Shown here in pieces: positions 25,811 through 52,797 of a stretch of 64,000 nt of DNA (the stretch's first letter is position 1; each line of letters starts with the position of its first letter). The notes below the pieces were generated by a model that saw nothing but the letters and a program-made list of their open reading frames with translations, was not told the origin of the DNA and did not search any database. A program made the position numbers and the translations under genes. This DNA comes from Whitmania pigra (lineage: Eukaryota > Annelida > Clitellata > Hirudinida > Haemopidae), in NCBI GenBank assembly GCA_021613335.1, contig JAJTWR010000371.1, positions 880,001 through 944,000 of the forward strand, in the 5' to 3' direction.

Positions 25811-26472
25811 GGTGTGGGGCGTTGAGTAAACTACATTTGGGCCATTGCATAACCTCATCTGGCGGCAAAGTCATAGTCAGATGTAGGCCACTGCTTAAAG
25901 TGATTTTTTATCGCTGAAGTTTGCTTGCGCTTCTTAATCAAACTGTGCCTTATACAAAATGACGAAGTTATGCAAAATAGGAAGGAATATTCGAATGCTT
26001 AAATTGTACAAGAAGCAAAAATGTCTTAAAATTCCTATGCCTTGGAAACCGATTTATGTACAGTGAACATGAAAACACTGCAAAGCGCTTGTTCATTATC
26101 AAAGCCTACCGAATGAATTAAAACTTGCCATTCGCTCATTTTATCACGTTTCCAACTGCCCGACTGAAGACCACAAAGTTTTTAAACTCTCAGTATATTT
26201 TTATACCTTACACTCGTTAAGTCAACTATAGTCACTCGAAAATTAACATCTTTTTGCTGTTGAAAATGTCAATGTTTATTAATTAAAATATGTACTAATA
26301 TGTGCAGATGGCCAAATGGGTTAAGTGCCTGCATACGGCGGTAATGGCAACAGTCGTAATGTGTCGTGTTCCAAAACCCAGCCTGCACTGCCACAAGCTC
26401 CAATTACAATTACTACAATTACTCAAATTTTACCAAACAAGCTCTAAACACATATCAAAGTTATGAAATTGT
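25811..26472. other. Gene-free spacer between zinc-finger copies
   Basis: Anonymous sequence. From about 26,430 it matches the 3' flank of copy 3 (near 29,885). Confidence 0.5.
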
Positions 26473-27120
26473 TTATGAATCATATTTGGTTCTTTTACAG
26501 GCATACCTACGTATTTTTGAGCAGTGGTGTTTTTGGTGCGTTTTTAAGTAATATCCACTCTTGAACGGTGTGTTGCACATATCACAGAAGAAATCCTTGT
26601 GATACTTTAGCATGTGCTCTCTGAAAGTATCAAAACCTACCAATATTTTATGGCAATTTTTGCACTCTTGAACTACGTCTTCCTTGTCCGAAGGTCTAGT
26701 TCTATCGGAGTTGGAATAAGGCGACTTGCGATGATGGTGTTTCTCAGAGGCTCCACTCCGATCTCCTTTATGGCGTTTATATGATTGTGCGTTCTTCTGG
26801 TGAGAATACTGAATAGCTTCATTCTGCCGTTCAAATTGACGATCAGTATACTGGTAGTTCGAATCCTGCACATAACCATGGTTCACAAAGCTTTCAGACA
26901 CTTCTGGCTCCACGTCTATCACGTTAAAGTGAGCCATGCAGACCAAGTAATTGCTTCGCAGCTCTTTAATGGGAAGGTACATGAGATCATGTCTTTCTAT
27001 TACCTCCAGTATCTCGCGGACGTTTTCGGGATGTTCAGGAAATTCGTAGCAATTCGGGGGAGAATTTGTTAGAACAGTGAAACAATCTTTAGCGCAACAA
27101 GTGGATCTCGTATTATTCAT
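26473..27120 (-). CDS. THAP-like plus C2H2 zinc-finger protein, copy 2
   Basis: Intronless ORF of 215 residues with a true ATG at 27,120. It has the same architecture as copy 1: THAP-like module (CCAKDC, YEFPEH, LVCMAHF) in residues 6-70, a polar His/Ser/Arg linker, and two C2H2 fingers (CKNC...HMLKYH, FCDMC...HQKHH). The tail after the last finger is longer and basic. It is closely similar to copies 1 and 3 along its whole length, and the similarity extends into both flanks. No disabling change is seen. Nucleic-acid binding is inferred from the domains. Confidence 0.65.
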   Translation of the reverse strand: MNNTRSTCCAKDCFTVLTNSPPNCYEFPEHPENVREILEVIERHDLMYLPIKELRSNYLVCMAHFNVIDVEPEVSESFVNHGYVQDSNYQYTDRQFERQNEAIQYSHQKNAQSYKRHKGDRSGASEKHHHRKSPYSNSDRTRPSDKEDVVQECKNCHKILVGFDTFREHMLKYHKDFFCDMCNTPFKSGYYLKTHQKHHCSKIRRYACKRTKYDS

Positions 27121-27205
27121 GATTTCAATCGTTAAATTGCTCGGTTCTCATTAATGTCAACAATGCAGTTTTAAAATGTTTATGATGCGCAATACAAACG
27201 CACCA

Positions 27206-27273
27206 AGCTGGTACATTCAAAAGATCGTGAATATGAATGAAATTGAGTAATTAATTTTTATAATTTTATTACT
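27206..27273 (-). promoter_or_regulatory. Conserved block upstream of zinc-finger copy 2
   Basis: Counterpart of the block at 25,583-25,650, with nearly the same sequence and distance to the ATG. Confidence 0.35.
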
Positions 27274-27479
27274 TATGTTATTTAATAGCTTTGTTACAAA
27301 TAATTCAAAACTTGTTCTATAAAAAGAATTAAATAAATCTTTAGAAGTTAACTAGCTAACTATAACTTAACTAGATGTTCGATCCCGCGTTGCTCGGGTT
27401 GAAGCAGATCATTTTATGTGAGAATTTATGTCATATATAAATTTTTTTGTTATTCGATTTAAATGTTTAGGATTTTGTT

Positions 27480-27960
27480 TTATTTTATTTATTTATTTAT
27501 TTCAACCAAAAAGGGGGTCATAAGTGACCGCTAACGCAAATTGGTGTCAGATAATCTGTTACTTATTACTCCGCCTTGGAGCTCCGACAGGGATCTTCAG
27601 AGGGGGTTCCCCAGTCTTCAAACGTTTCGGCCCTTTGAGTCTCCTTATGTTTTCGGGGGGCGGGCCGCATCCGGTGATCAGCCGGATGTCCCTGTCGGGT
27701 TTGTCTTGCTGGACCCAACTCTTACCGCCGGCTATGAGAGGCACTCGTTGGCCTTGTTATGCCGGTCACTGCTGTCTGGACTGAAGCGACTCTATGCGAA
27801 ATGCGAAAGCTCGCAGTGGCTTCTTAATGTCGCATGATATCTGTTTATCACCTGCAAACTTCGACTATGCTGGCCTCATTGGCCTTGTTATGTCGATCGC
27901 ATCAATCCCAGTTTGCCTACAGCGGTCATGAAAGCTCTCAGTGGCTTCTTCACAACGCCT
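27480..27960 (-). repeat. GC-rich repeat with (AAAT)n tail and an internal duplication
   Basis: The block from about 27,540 to 27,840 is much richer in G+C than its flanks. On the - strand it runs towards an (AAAT)n tail at about 27,480-27,505, as in a LINE or SINE 3' end. Two imperfect copies of a segment lie inside (about 27,748-27,830 and 27,875-27,955), each starting TTGGCCTTGTTATG and containing GAAAGCTC, CAGTGGCTTCTT. The two long + strand ORFs here match no family I know. Confidence 0.4.
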
Positions 27961-28789
27961 TATTATAAAAGTAATGTCTTATTAACGTCCGTTGCATAGC
28001 TAGATGATTAGGACACCGTCTTATTATATGCAAACTGGGCCTTATATTTTCTTATTTAATTCAAAATTCAAAATTGAATTAAAAAATTCAGTCGGAAAGC
28101 GGATCGTTTTTTCGTTTCCCAGTGTTAAGTTGTGAGATGTTTGGGAAGCAACGTCACCGGGAAGGTCTTTAAGCATTTCCAAATTGACATCGTCAATTCT
28201 TGGAGCCAATATTGATATCTCGCAAAACTAACTGAAAAACACTAAGCCCAATATATATCAAAAATATGATATATATATTATGATAAAAATTTGACGACAT
28301 CTCAACTATGTTTACACTATGTAAATTGCTCAAATTTTAGTGGGCTATGTAAATAATGCTTCCACAGTTATGTTTAAAATTTGGTTAAGTATTATTTTCA
28401 AACTTAATTTTTAAACAAATTTAAAAATGTGTTTTTGAGCTGCCCAAAATAGATGGAAAAGAAAAGTCAAAAGTCAGTGATAACAATAAAAATTAAGTTT
28501 CTTTATACATAAAATATAATTTTATTTTATTGTAATATATGAAAATCTTAAATTTTAATTTATTTTAGTTTTTATTTATCTATAATTTATTTTTATTTTA
28601 CTTAATGTTTTCTTATATTTTCCAACTGAAGGGGAGGGTCATGCCTCTAAATCCTAAATCCACCCTTGATTCCAGGCAGTCCTGATGACATCTTAAAAAT
28701 CTTATATAGAATTTAATTGTTTTCCATCTTTGCATACCAGTGTGGATGACATACCCCAAGCATGTTAAATAGGATTACAGGTGAGGAGA

Positions 28790-29420
28790 ACGAGCTGGCC
28801 AACTCACGATCCAGAGGCATAGCTAGGGGCGCGCGCGGGAATCCATTTGTCCCTGGGCGACAAAGTGCGGGGGCGCCAAAATAAGGCTTACAGCGTTATA
28901 TTATAATAACTGAACAAGGATAATAAATCGGTCTCAAAGTCACTGCAGCGGCTACCGCAATCGTATCATATGCCTTCCACTGTGGACGAGTTTTAAAAAA
29001 CCCATCATCAGTAAAGCGGGAGTCTGAAACACGCTGGAGATCAGAAGCGGTTAAAGCTTCAGTTAAAGTCCAGGAAGGACTGAATGTTGTAGGGTTACCA
29101 GACAAATTATAAGAGGACTAAACTATGACGCCTAAACCAGAAGTGATTCTATTAATTTCAAGAAAGAAGCAGCTGATATGATTGAATCTTTGGAGCAAGA
29201 ACTTGTCAAGCTTCTTAATGATTTATGCCAAGTTGCTGCAGACAACGCTAAAATATGAGCAGACTACGGGATTGAGATGGACAAAAGAATTAGGTACCTC
29301 GAAGGATTTCTGGAGAACTGGGAAGAGATGCAGGACTTTCAGCAGAAGAAATCGTGCGCGTTTTGAAGAGCATATTTGATCGACTTCAACAGGAGATGTT
29401 GTTGTGTTTTTACGACTAAA
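28790..29420 (+). pseudogene. Decayed hAT/ZMYM-like transposase fragment
   Basis: Reading through stops and frame changes, about 28,950-29,110 resembles the ESETRWRSEA motif of hAT-type transposases related to ZMYM/zf-TTF proteins. About 29,180-29,380 contains a DMIESLEQE and GIEMDKRIRYLE helical segment in a shifted frame. There are several in-frame stops. The leading edge has a CCAGAGGCATAGCTAGGG motif, as found in transposon ends. The family call is tentative. Confidence 0.35.
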
Positions 29421-29940
29421 ACAAATAATTTATCAAAATTGCAAGGATTTTTAAAATTTCGGAAATCAACGGCCGGAAATATCCTAGCGATGCCTGTTAC
29501 AACTTTCATGTTTCTTTCTTAGAAAAAAGGTTTTGTCGGTTTAGATGTATGGAATGGGGCATTATCTTGATGACATGCAGAATTCGAACCACGTGTCCTC
29601 TCAACAAGAGGCAAAATTTTATTATCTAACACTTTAATATGATATGCTGAATTTTTTTGTGGAAAGGCTAAGTCAGTGCGAAATTCCTGGCAAAATCATG
29701 AATGTTCCAACTCCATGATGTTTGCTAAAAAGTAACAAATTCTATTTATTGAGGTCATGCCAATAAAACTGATAAGCATCAGGTCCATCCAGAGTGAATT
29801 TTTATTCATCCAAAAAATTACATTATCTTACAATATTGGGCTTTTGAAAATCAACTTCTGATGTTGAAAATTCAAATGTTTACTATATACAACTCAAATT
29901 TTACCAAATATCTAAGCGCATATTAAAGTTATTAAATTGT

Positions 29941-30591
29941 TTATGCGTATTTGGCTTTATTACAGGCATACCTGCGTCTTCCTAAGCAGTGGTTTTTTTG
30001 GTGAGTTTTTAAATAATACCCACTCTTGAACGGTGTGTTACACATATCACAGAAGAAATCCTTGTGATACTTTAGCATGTGCTGTCTGAAGGTTTCTAAA
30101 CCTACCAACTTTTGGTGGCAAACTTTACACTTTTGAACTACGTCTTCCTTGTCCGAAGGTCTAGCTCTGTCGGAGTTGGAATAAGGCGACATGCGATGAT
30201 GGTGTTTCTCCGAGGCTCCACTTCGATCTGCTTTATGGTGACTATGAGATTGTGCGTCCTTCTGATGGGAAAACTGCTCGTTAATAATCTCATTCTGCCG
30301 TTCAAATTGACGATCAGTAAACTGGTAGTTCGAATCCTGCATAAAACCATAGTTCACAAGGCTTTCAGTCTCTTCTTGTTCCACGCCGATCATGTTAAAG
30401 TGAGCCATGCAGACCAAGTAATTGTTTTGCAGCTCTTCAATGGGAAGGTACATGAGATCATGTCTTTCTATTACCTCCAGTATCTTGCTAACACTGTCGT
30501 GATCTTCAGGAAATTTGTAGCAATTCGGGGGAGAATCTGTTAGAACAGTGGAACAATTCCTAGCGCAACACGTGGCTCTCGCACCTTGCAT
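29941..30591 (-). CDS. THAP-like plus C2H2 zinc-finger protein, copy 3
   Basis: Intronless ORF; the ATG at 30,591 (MQGARATCC) lines up with the starts of copies 1 and 2 and gives 216 residues. The frame stays open to another ATG at 30,690, which would add 33 residues with no counterpart in the paralogs. THAP-like module (CCARNC, YKFPED, LVCMAHF), polar linker, and two C2H2 fingers (CKVC...HMLKYH, FCDMC...HQKNH). The 3' flank (29,885-29,975) matches that of copy 2. It is the most distant copy, about 2.8 kb from copy 2, with the decayed hAT-like sequence between them. Confidence 0.65.
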   Translation of the reverse strand: MQGARATCCARNCSTVLTDSPPNCYKFPEDHDSVSKILEVIERHDLMYLPIEELQNNYLVCMAHFNMIGVEQEETESLVNYGFMQDSNYQFTDRQFERQNEIINEQFSHQKDAQSHSHHKADRSGASEKHHHRMSPYSNSDRARPSDKEDVVQKCKVCHQKLVGLETFRQHMLKYHKDFFCDMCNTPFKSGYYLKTHQKNHCLGRRRYACNKAKYA

Positions 30592-30691
30592 GATTTTATT
30601 AGTGAAAATGTTTGGCTTGTCAGTAATGCAGATAACGCGATCTTGTAAACTGTTGACGTTACGCAATAAAAACATACTAATGTAGTTCATT

Positions 30692-32105
30692 CCAAAGACT
30701 GTAAATACTTATCGAAATAAAATTTTATTATTTTACTACTCTGAAATTATGGCAATTATTGCAGTTTTGTTGAAACTTATCACATTGGTTAGGAATTAGG
30801 CAATTTTCTGAGTTTCATCATAACAACGAACGTTTTTTACTTCACACTAAAACCAAAGCAGTTAAAGGTATATTCGCATTAAGGTCATAGAAAAGAATTT
30901 TTCTTTATTTTAATATTTTAAATTTCTATATTTGTTTAGAAATAAAATAAAATAATATAAAAGTGAAGGAGATTATAACGATCTCGAATCATTGATCTAC
31001 AGCTGAAACGCCAGGATGACATAACATATTAGATTTGTCCTTAAGAATTGTCTCCTGTTTGGAGAAACCATTTTTTTTTAACTTCTTGTTTAACAGATTC
31101 AAAGGCAACTCTAGATTCTTCCACCCCTCTGCCTTCCTATGTTTACGTCTTAAGCTTGTTCCAGGAGTCAATTACCATGAGATTATTTATTGAGCATGAA
31201 TCATTTGCCATGCGTTCCAGATGTGCTTCCCATTCTCGTCATTCATTGTGATGTATACGTGACGACGTCCTGAATTGATGGATATTCAGCTGACGTTTGA
31301 AAAAGTCCAGGGATGGCTACTCTTAAATCAAGGTTCAATTGTCAGCTCCTAATTGAAATAAAAAGTAGTTAACTTAGTTATTTCTGGATCATTTTAGGAA
31401 ACTATTTCTGTTTTTTAGATGTCAGGTAAAGCAATATATTTTTAAATAATATCATGTTAAATAATAACTTTTAACACTTGCTACTAATTATTATGTACTG
31501 AAAGAAATCAATATTATCTACGTCTATAGGTTGAAAGACAATTAAGTTGTTGAACAATGTTCAATGAATTGGTCTTGTGCAAAGGACATGACCGCATGCA
31601 AATCATGAGAATTCAATGTAGTTTTCTTTGTCCAGACATCATTCATTAAAAAACTTCAAATTGGTCAAATCCGTTTTCTGATCAGACCACTTCTGCACAG
31701 CGCTCTAGGAGCGTTTTCACGTTATTACAATGGCTCGACACCGCCGAAACCAGTGTGTGACTTGAACTATTACTATTACAATATTTTTAGAACATTGATT
31801 CCTATCACTAGCTCTCCAGCCAATTTTTGAATCAGGGAACAGACGCATTGATTGTTTTAAACGCCTGCGTTGCAAGGCAACTTTAAACAAAAATCTATAT
31901 TAGTGTCTGAATTGTTGTTACACCTGTAAATGTTGAGAACTTGTATTAAAGAACGACCGAGAGCAGATCGCACATTCGTTGTTAAGGTGAGAACTCGCTG
32001 CTCTGAATTTTAAGGATGTTTATTTTCAGAACTTTGAGAAGTTAAAAATCGTTTAAATAAATAGAAACTTAGGATATTTAAGTAGATGAATCAATCGAAT
32101 TCTAG
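30692..32105. other. Gene-free interval upstream of the metalloprotease
   Basis: AT-rich anonymous sequence. The promoter and 5' UTR of the metalloprotease should lie at its right end, but I could not fix a start site. Confidence 0.45.
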
Positions 32106-49208
<17,103 letters not shown>

Positions 49209-49242
49209 CTGATCTATGAGAAATTATTTTATAAAATGTGTT

Positions 49243-49248
49243 AATAAA
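49243..49248 (+). terminator. Poly(A) signal of the metalloprotease gene
   Basis: AATAAA about 35 bases after the distal stop of the last exon. Confidence 0.6.
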
Positions 49249-50138
49249 ACGTTAAAATCATCATTATTGCATTTATTCTCCTGTTTTCAATGCTGTCAAT
49301 CTGAACAAAAACATTATGTATTTCGAAATGAGATCTTATTAAATCGTCATTGCTTCATTTATTAAAAACTCTGAATAAGAACTTTGGAGAATTTGAAGAT
49401 TTTATCAAATTATCAAAATTGCACAGATTTTGGAAATTACTAAGACACGGGCATCAGTGGGCACGAACTTTTTACAGAAATTGACTAAGTCTAAGTGATC
49501 TTGCTCTTCTTAATAAGTAACATTAGAGTTGCAGGAGAGACATTGGAAAAACGAGATTTTGCTTATGTCAAAGACCAGTTTGCGACAGCGAAATCAAGAA
49601 AAATAATTTTTTTATAAACTGTGTAAATCAGAATACAGCAATGACTACATGAATCATGCAATATAATTTCTACAAATTTGCTTCTTCAAATACAATGTTT
49701 TATTAAAGTTTAATTTTTATTATTCCTTATTCGATGTAATAGAATAATGTGATTAAACGGGGTGGATGGGGGGGGGGGGCGCCAATTTTATAGTTTGTCC
49801 CGGGCGAATGGTCAGAGATTGGTAATTGTGGTAAATTTTCTTCAGTGTAGTAAGATTAAACTTTTATTAAAAAATTGGGTATTAAAAAGGCGATTAGTAA
49901 TTAATAAAACCATGAGGACATCCTTACTTACATAAAACTTGAAACTTTTGATGGAAAAAACCTAGACAATAACTTATATCTAATTGTTTTAATTTTATTA
50001 AAAATAATTATTGCTGTCATTTAGAAGTAAGTATGTTGCGCTAATAAATAATAGTCATTTTTTTATAACTTTATTATAGTTTATAACTTTTATGATGAGT
50101 TCATAATTAATACTTTTATTTAATAATTTTAAATCACT
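49249..50138. other. Gap between convergent genes
   Basis: Anonymous AT-rich sequence. A poly-G run with GGGCGCCAATTTT ... TTTGTCCCGGGCG at about 49,755-49,810 resembles the transposon-like sequence at about 28,830-28,880. Confidence 0.45.
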
Positions 50139-50144
50139 TTATTT
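50139..50144 (-). terminator. Poly(A) signal of CDK11
   Basis: AATAAA on the - strand, 30 bases after the CDK11 stop codon. Confidence 0.5.
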
Positions 50145-50173
50145 CATAGCACGACCAAAATGTTATGTGTTTG

Positions 50174-51718
50174 TTATTTCTTTGTGGTGATCTCACTCTT
50201 GGCAGGCCAAGTTGGAAACATGGAAGGCTGTGTGGGCAAAGGAGTTTCCTCGAAGAAATTGTGGTTTAGAGCGGTGTCTGCTGCCATTCTATTTTCCGGG
50301 CAATACGTCAACAAACCATTCATTAAATTAAATCCTTTTTCAGAAAAAAGACATTTTTCAAATCGTTTTTTTAATTGGTTGAAAGGTTGTTTTGAGAAAA
50401 CATTCTTGTTCATGGCGGGCAGTTCACTCACCCCTGGCCAGATGTCATCGTTGGGAGTGCCAAGAGTTTTAAATATGCATTTCAACTGATCAATTTCTGT
50501 CTTCGCCGAGAAAACAGGTTTTCCCAGTAGGAATTCACCAAATATGCATCCAACCGACCACATGTCGACTGCCGTACTGTAAATTTTCGCGCCAAGCAGT
50601 AACTCCGGGCACCTGTACCACAACGTCACCACAATCGGAGTGTACGGTTTCAGAGGCGAGCCGTACTCTCTGGCGAGACCAAAATCTGCGATTTTTAATA
50701 TTCCGGAGTGGCTGAGTAGCAGATTGGATGTTTTGAGATCCCTGTGTATGACCCAGTTATCGTGCAAATGTTGTACTCCTCTCAGTAACTGAATCATCAA
50801 AGTTTTCACTTCACCGATGGTGAATGCTTCCTTCATCGAGTCCATGAGCGTCTTCAAGTCGTGTTCAACGTACTCCATCACCATGTAAACTTTATCGGGG
50901 TTCGCACCCACGACCACTTCTTTGATGGTAACTACATTTGGATGACGGGTCATCATGAGAAGTTTGATCTCTCTCAGTGAGGTTATGGGAAAACCGTCTT
51001 TCTCTTTTTCCAATTTCAGTCTTTTCATGGCGACAATATTTCGTTGCTTAAGGTCAAGGGCCCTATAAACGACGCCATAGGTGCCTTCGTTGATTTTGTT
51101 TAAGCAACGGAATTCGTTCACACTCCTACAACCTCGAATGGCAGGAAAATAAGGAAGCAAGTTTGGCTTTTCTTCTGCTGCCGATGAGTCTGGCAGTTCG
51201 GGAGTCTTTAATTCCTCTTCTTCATGTTTGGAATTCTGAGAGCACGATTCAATCGGTTCACCGTCAGGAAGCGGATGTTGAGAGTCTTCTACCTCCATGC
51301 TATCGGGTATCGATCCTTGAGGAGAATCCACGACGTGGCTCTCGAAAGTTATTTCTAATTCCGGCTCGTCGTCGTCGAACTTCGAACGAGAGTATTGGTA
51401 GGGATCTGCCAAAGCATGTTGCTCCAAGTTTGATGGCTCGGCTGTGGTATACTTATCTTGACTTGATTTCTTCTTTGATTTTTTAACATTCCTATCTTCA
51501 GACTTCCTAATCCTCTTGTTGCTTTTACATACTGATGATTTTGTTCCTGTAATTTCGCTTTTCTGGTGATGATCAGTTTGTTCCGAATGAACTTTCTCTC
51601 TCTTTCGTTTTCTCTCTTGTCTTTTTTCCGAGACCCCAGCGTGGGGAGAACCGTTCAACTCTGGTGTGGCTTCAAGTTCGCCTGGTTCCAAGGAACATGG
51701 CCCGCTAATTGTTGACAT
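50174..51718 (-). CDS. CDK11: Cyclin-dependent kinase 11 (PITSLRE kinase), single exon
   Basis: 514 residues from the ATG at 51,718 ([10 protein letters not shown]). Residues 1-200 are low-complexity: a basic Arg/Lys region, then acidic stretches. The kinase domain spans about 203-500: NEGTYGVV loop, AMKRL lysine, the diagnostic PITSLRE helix (about 244-250), [19 protein letters not shown], and a C-terminal [19 protein letters not shown] tail typical of CDK11. With L-type cyclins it phosphorylates splicing and transcription factors. The APE-type motif reads RCPELLL, with Cys for the usual Ala. It lacks introns and is shorter than the long vertebrate isoform (N-terminal region reduced), so it may be a retrocopy or a truly compact gene. 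The frame is intact. Confidence 0.93.
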   Translation of the reverse strand: MSTISGPCSLEPGELEATPELNGSPHAGVSEKRQERKRKREKVHSEQTDHHQKSEITGTKSSVCKSNKRIRKSEDRNVKKSKKKSSQDKYTTAEPSNLEQHALADPYQYSRSKFDDDEPELEITFESHVVDSPQGSIPDSMEVEDSQHPLPDGEPIESCSQNSKHEEEELKTPELPDSSAAEEKPNLLPYFPAIRGCRSVNEFRCLNKINEGTYGVVYRALDLKQRNIVAMKRLKLEKEKDGFPITSLREIKLLMMTRHPNVVTIKEVVVGANPDKVYMVMEYVEHDLKTLMDSMKEAFTIGEVKTLMIQLLRGVQHLHDNWVIHRDLKTSNLLLSHSGILKIADFGLAREYGSPLKPYTPIVVTLWYRCPELLLGAKIYSTAVDMWSVGCIFGEFLLGKPVFSAKTEIDQLKCIFKTLGTPNDDIWPGVSELPAMNKNVFSKQPFNQLKKRFEKCLFSEKGFNLMNGLLTYCPENRMAADTALNHNFFEETPLPTQPSMFPTWPAKSEITTKK

Positions 51719-52730
51719 TTTAAGATGTGCAGAATGCTCTTTTGGCAAAACAAAATATAAATTAAACTTAAATTAATTTTTTTTATTTGATATGTCTTTG
51801 CAAGTAATTGATGGGATTTTGAATTGAAAAGTCGTAGTGCTGCCAACAAAAGATATTGAATATGATATAATCAAATTCAATTTGTAATTAAATTCAAAAT
51901 TTATTGATATTTTAAGAAAGAAATTTTTAGAAGCAAAACCTTCTTGCTGCTAATCAAAGTTAACTAAAACTTTGTTGAAGACATGTTCATAAATCTAAAA
52001 GTCGAATTGTTTCAAGGATTCATGAAATGGAGCTGTTTTTCAGAATAAATGCATTCAAAAGTTTTTCTTTGAAATTTCTTAACGTGTTCCCACATTTCAC
52101 ATAAACAACATAATAAAACTTAAAATAGTTGAAACCAAAAAACCGTATTTTCAACTAGATAACACGAACGTTATGATCGATTTTACATACCATCATCCAT
52201 TCATTTGCATGAATTTGATTTCCAATAAGTGAAGATTAAAAATTTAGGGATAGTAAATAATTTATAAGAGGTTTTGTAGCAATTTTTAACATTTTGTCTC
52301 GGCATGAACCTTTTCTAGGGTTCAGTTTGACAAGCACTCACTCATTATTTTTCCAATCTAATACTGAACTCTTTAACACTGAAATCTTTCGTTGCTGTTC
52401 TATTGCCTATTTCCTAGTTTCCTTGGATCTTGAAATAATTTATAAGTTGACAAGCAGTAAACTTACTTTTATAAACTATTTTGTTGAGTTAACTACGTCG
52501 CTAGCAATTCTAACAGCCAATCGGGAAGATGATTACCAAGAAACTCCTTGTTTAATCAGGGTCGCACGTTTTATCAGTGAATTACTACATGATGATAATT
52601 AAAAAACTTTTATTAAAAAATAGTATTAAGCACTTATGTACTTATATACTTATAGGCAATAAAAAAATTGCGCATTTTTGATAAGTGTTACAGTCGTATG
52701 TTTGTTATAGTTGTGTAAGTATAGTAAGTC
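51719..52730. other. Spacer between CDK11 and PRPF3
   Basis: AT-rich. It should hold the CDK11 promoter. The + strand ORF at about 52,294 has no recognisable domain. Confidence 0.45.
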
Positions 52731-52736
52731 TTTATT
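52731..52736 (-). terminator. Poly(A) signal of PRPF3
   Basis: AATAAA on the - strand, about 62 bases after the PRPF3 stop. Confidence 0.5.
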
Positions 52737-52797
52737 TATAACAACAAAATAAACCGCAGATTTTGTTGAGTTAAAATGATAAATTCATAAAAATGAT

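Noticed and set aside
24865..30690. + strand ORFs of 95-143 codons opposite the zinc-finger genes
   Set aside because: They are antisense shadows that recur in all three paralogs because the sense strand is conserved.
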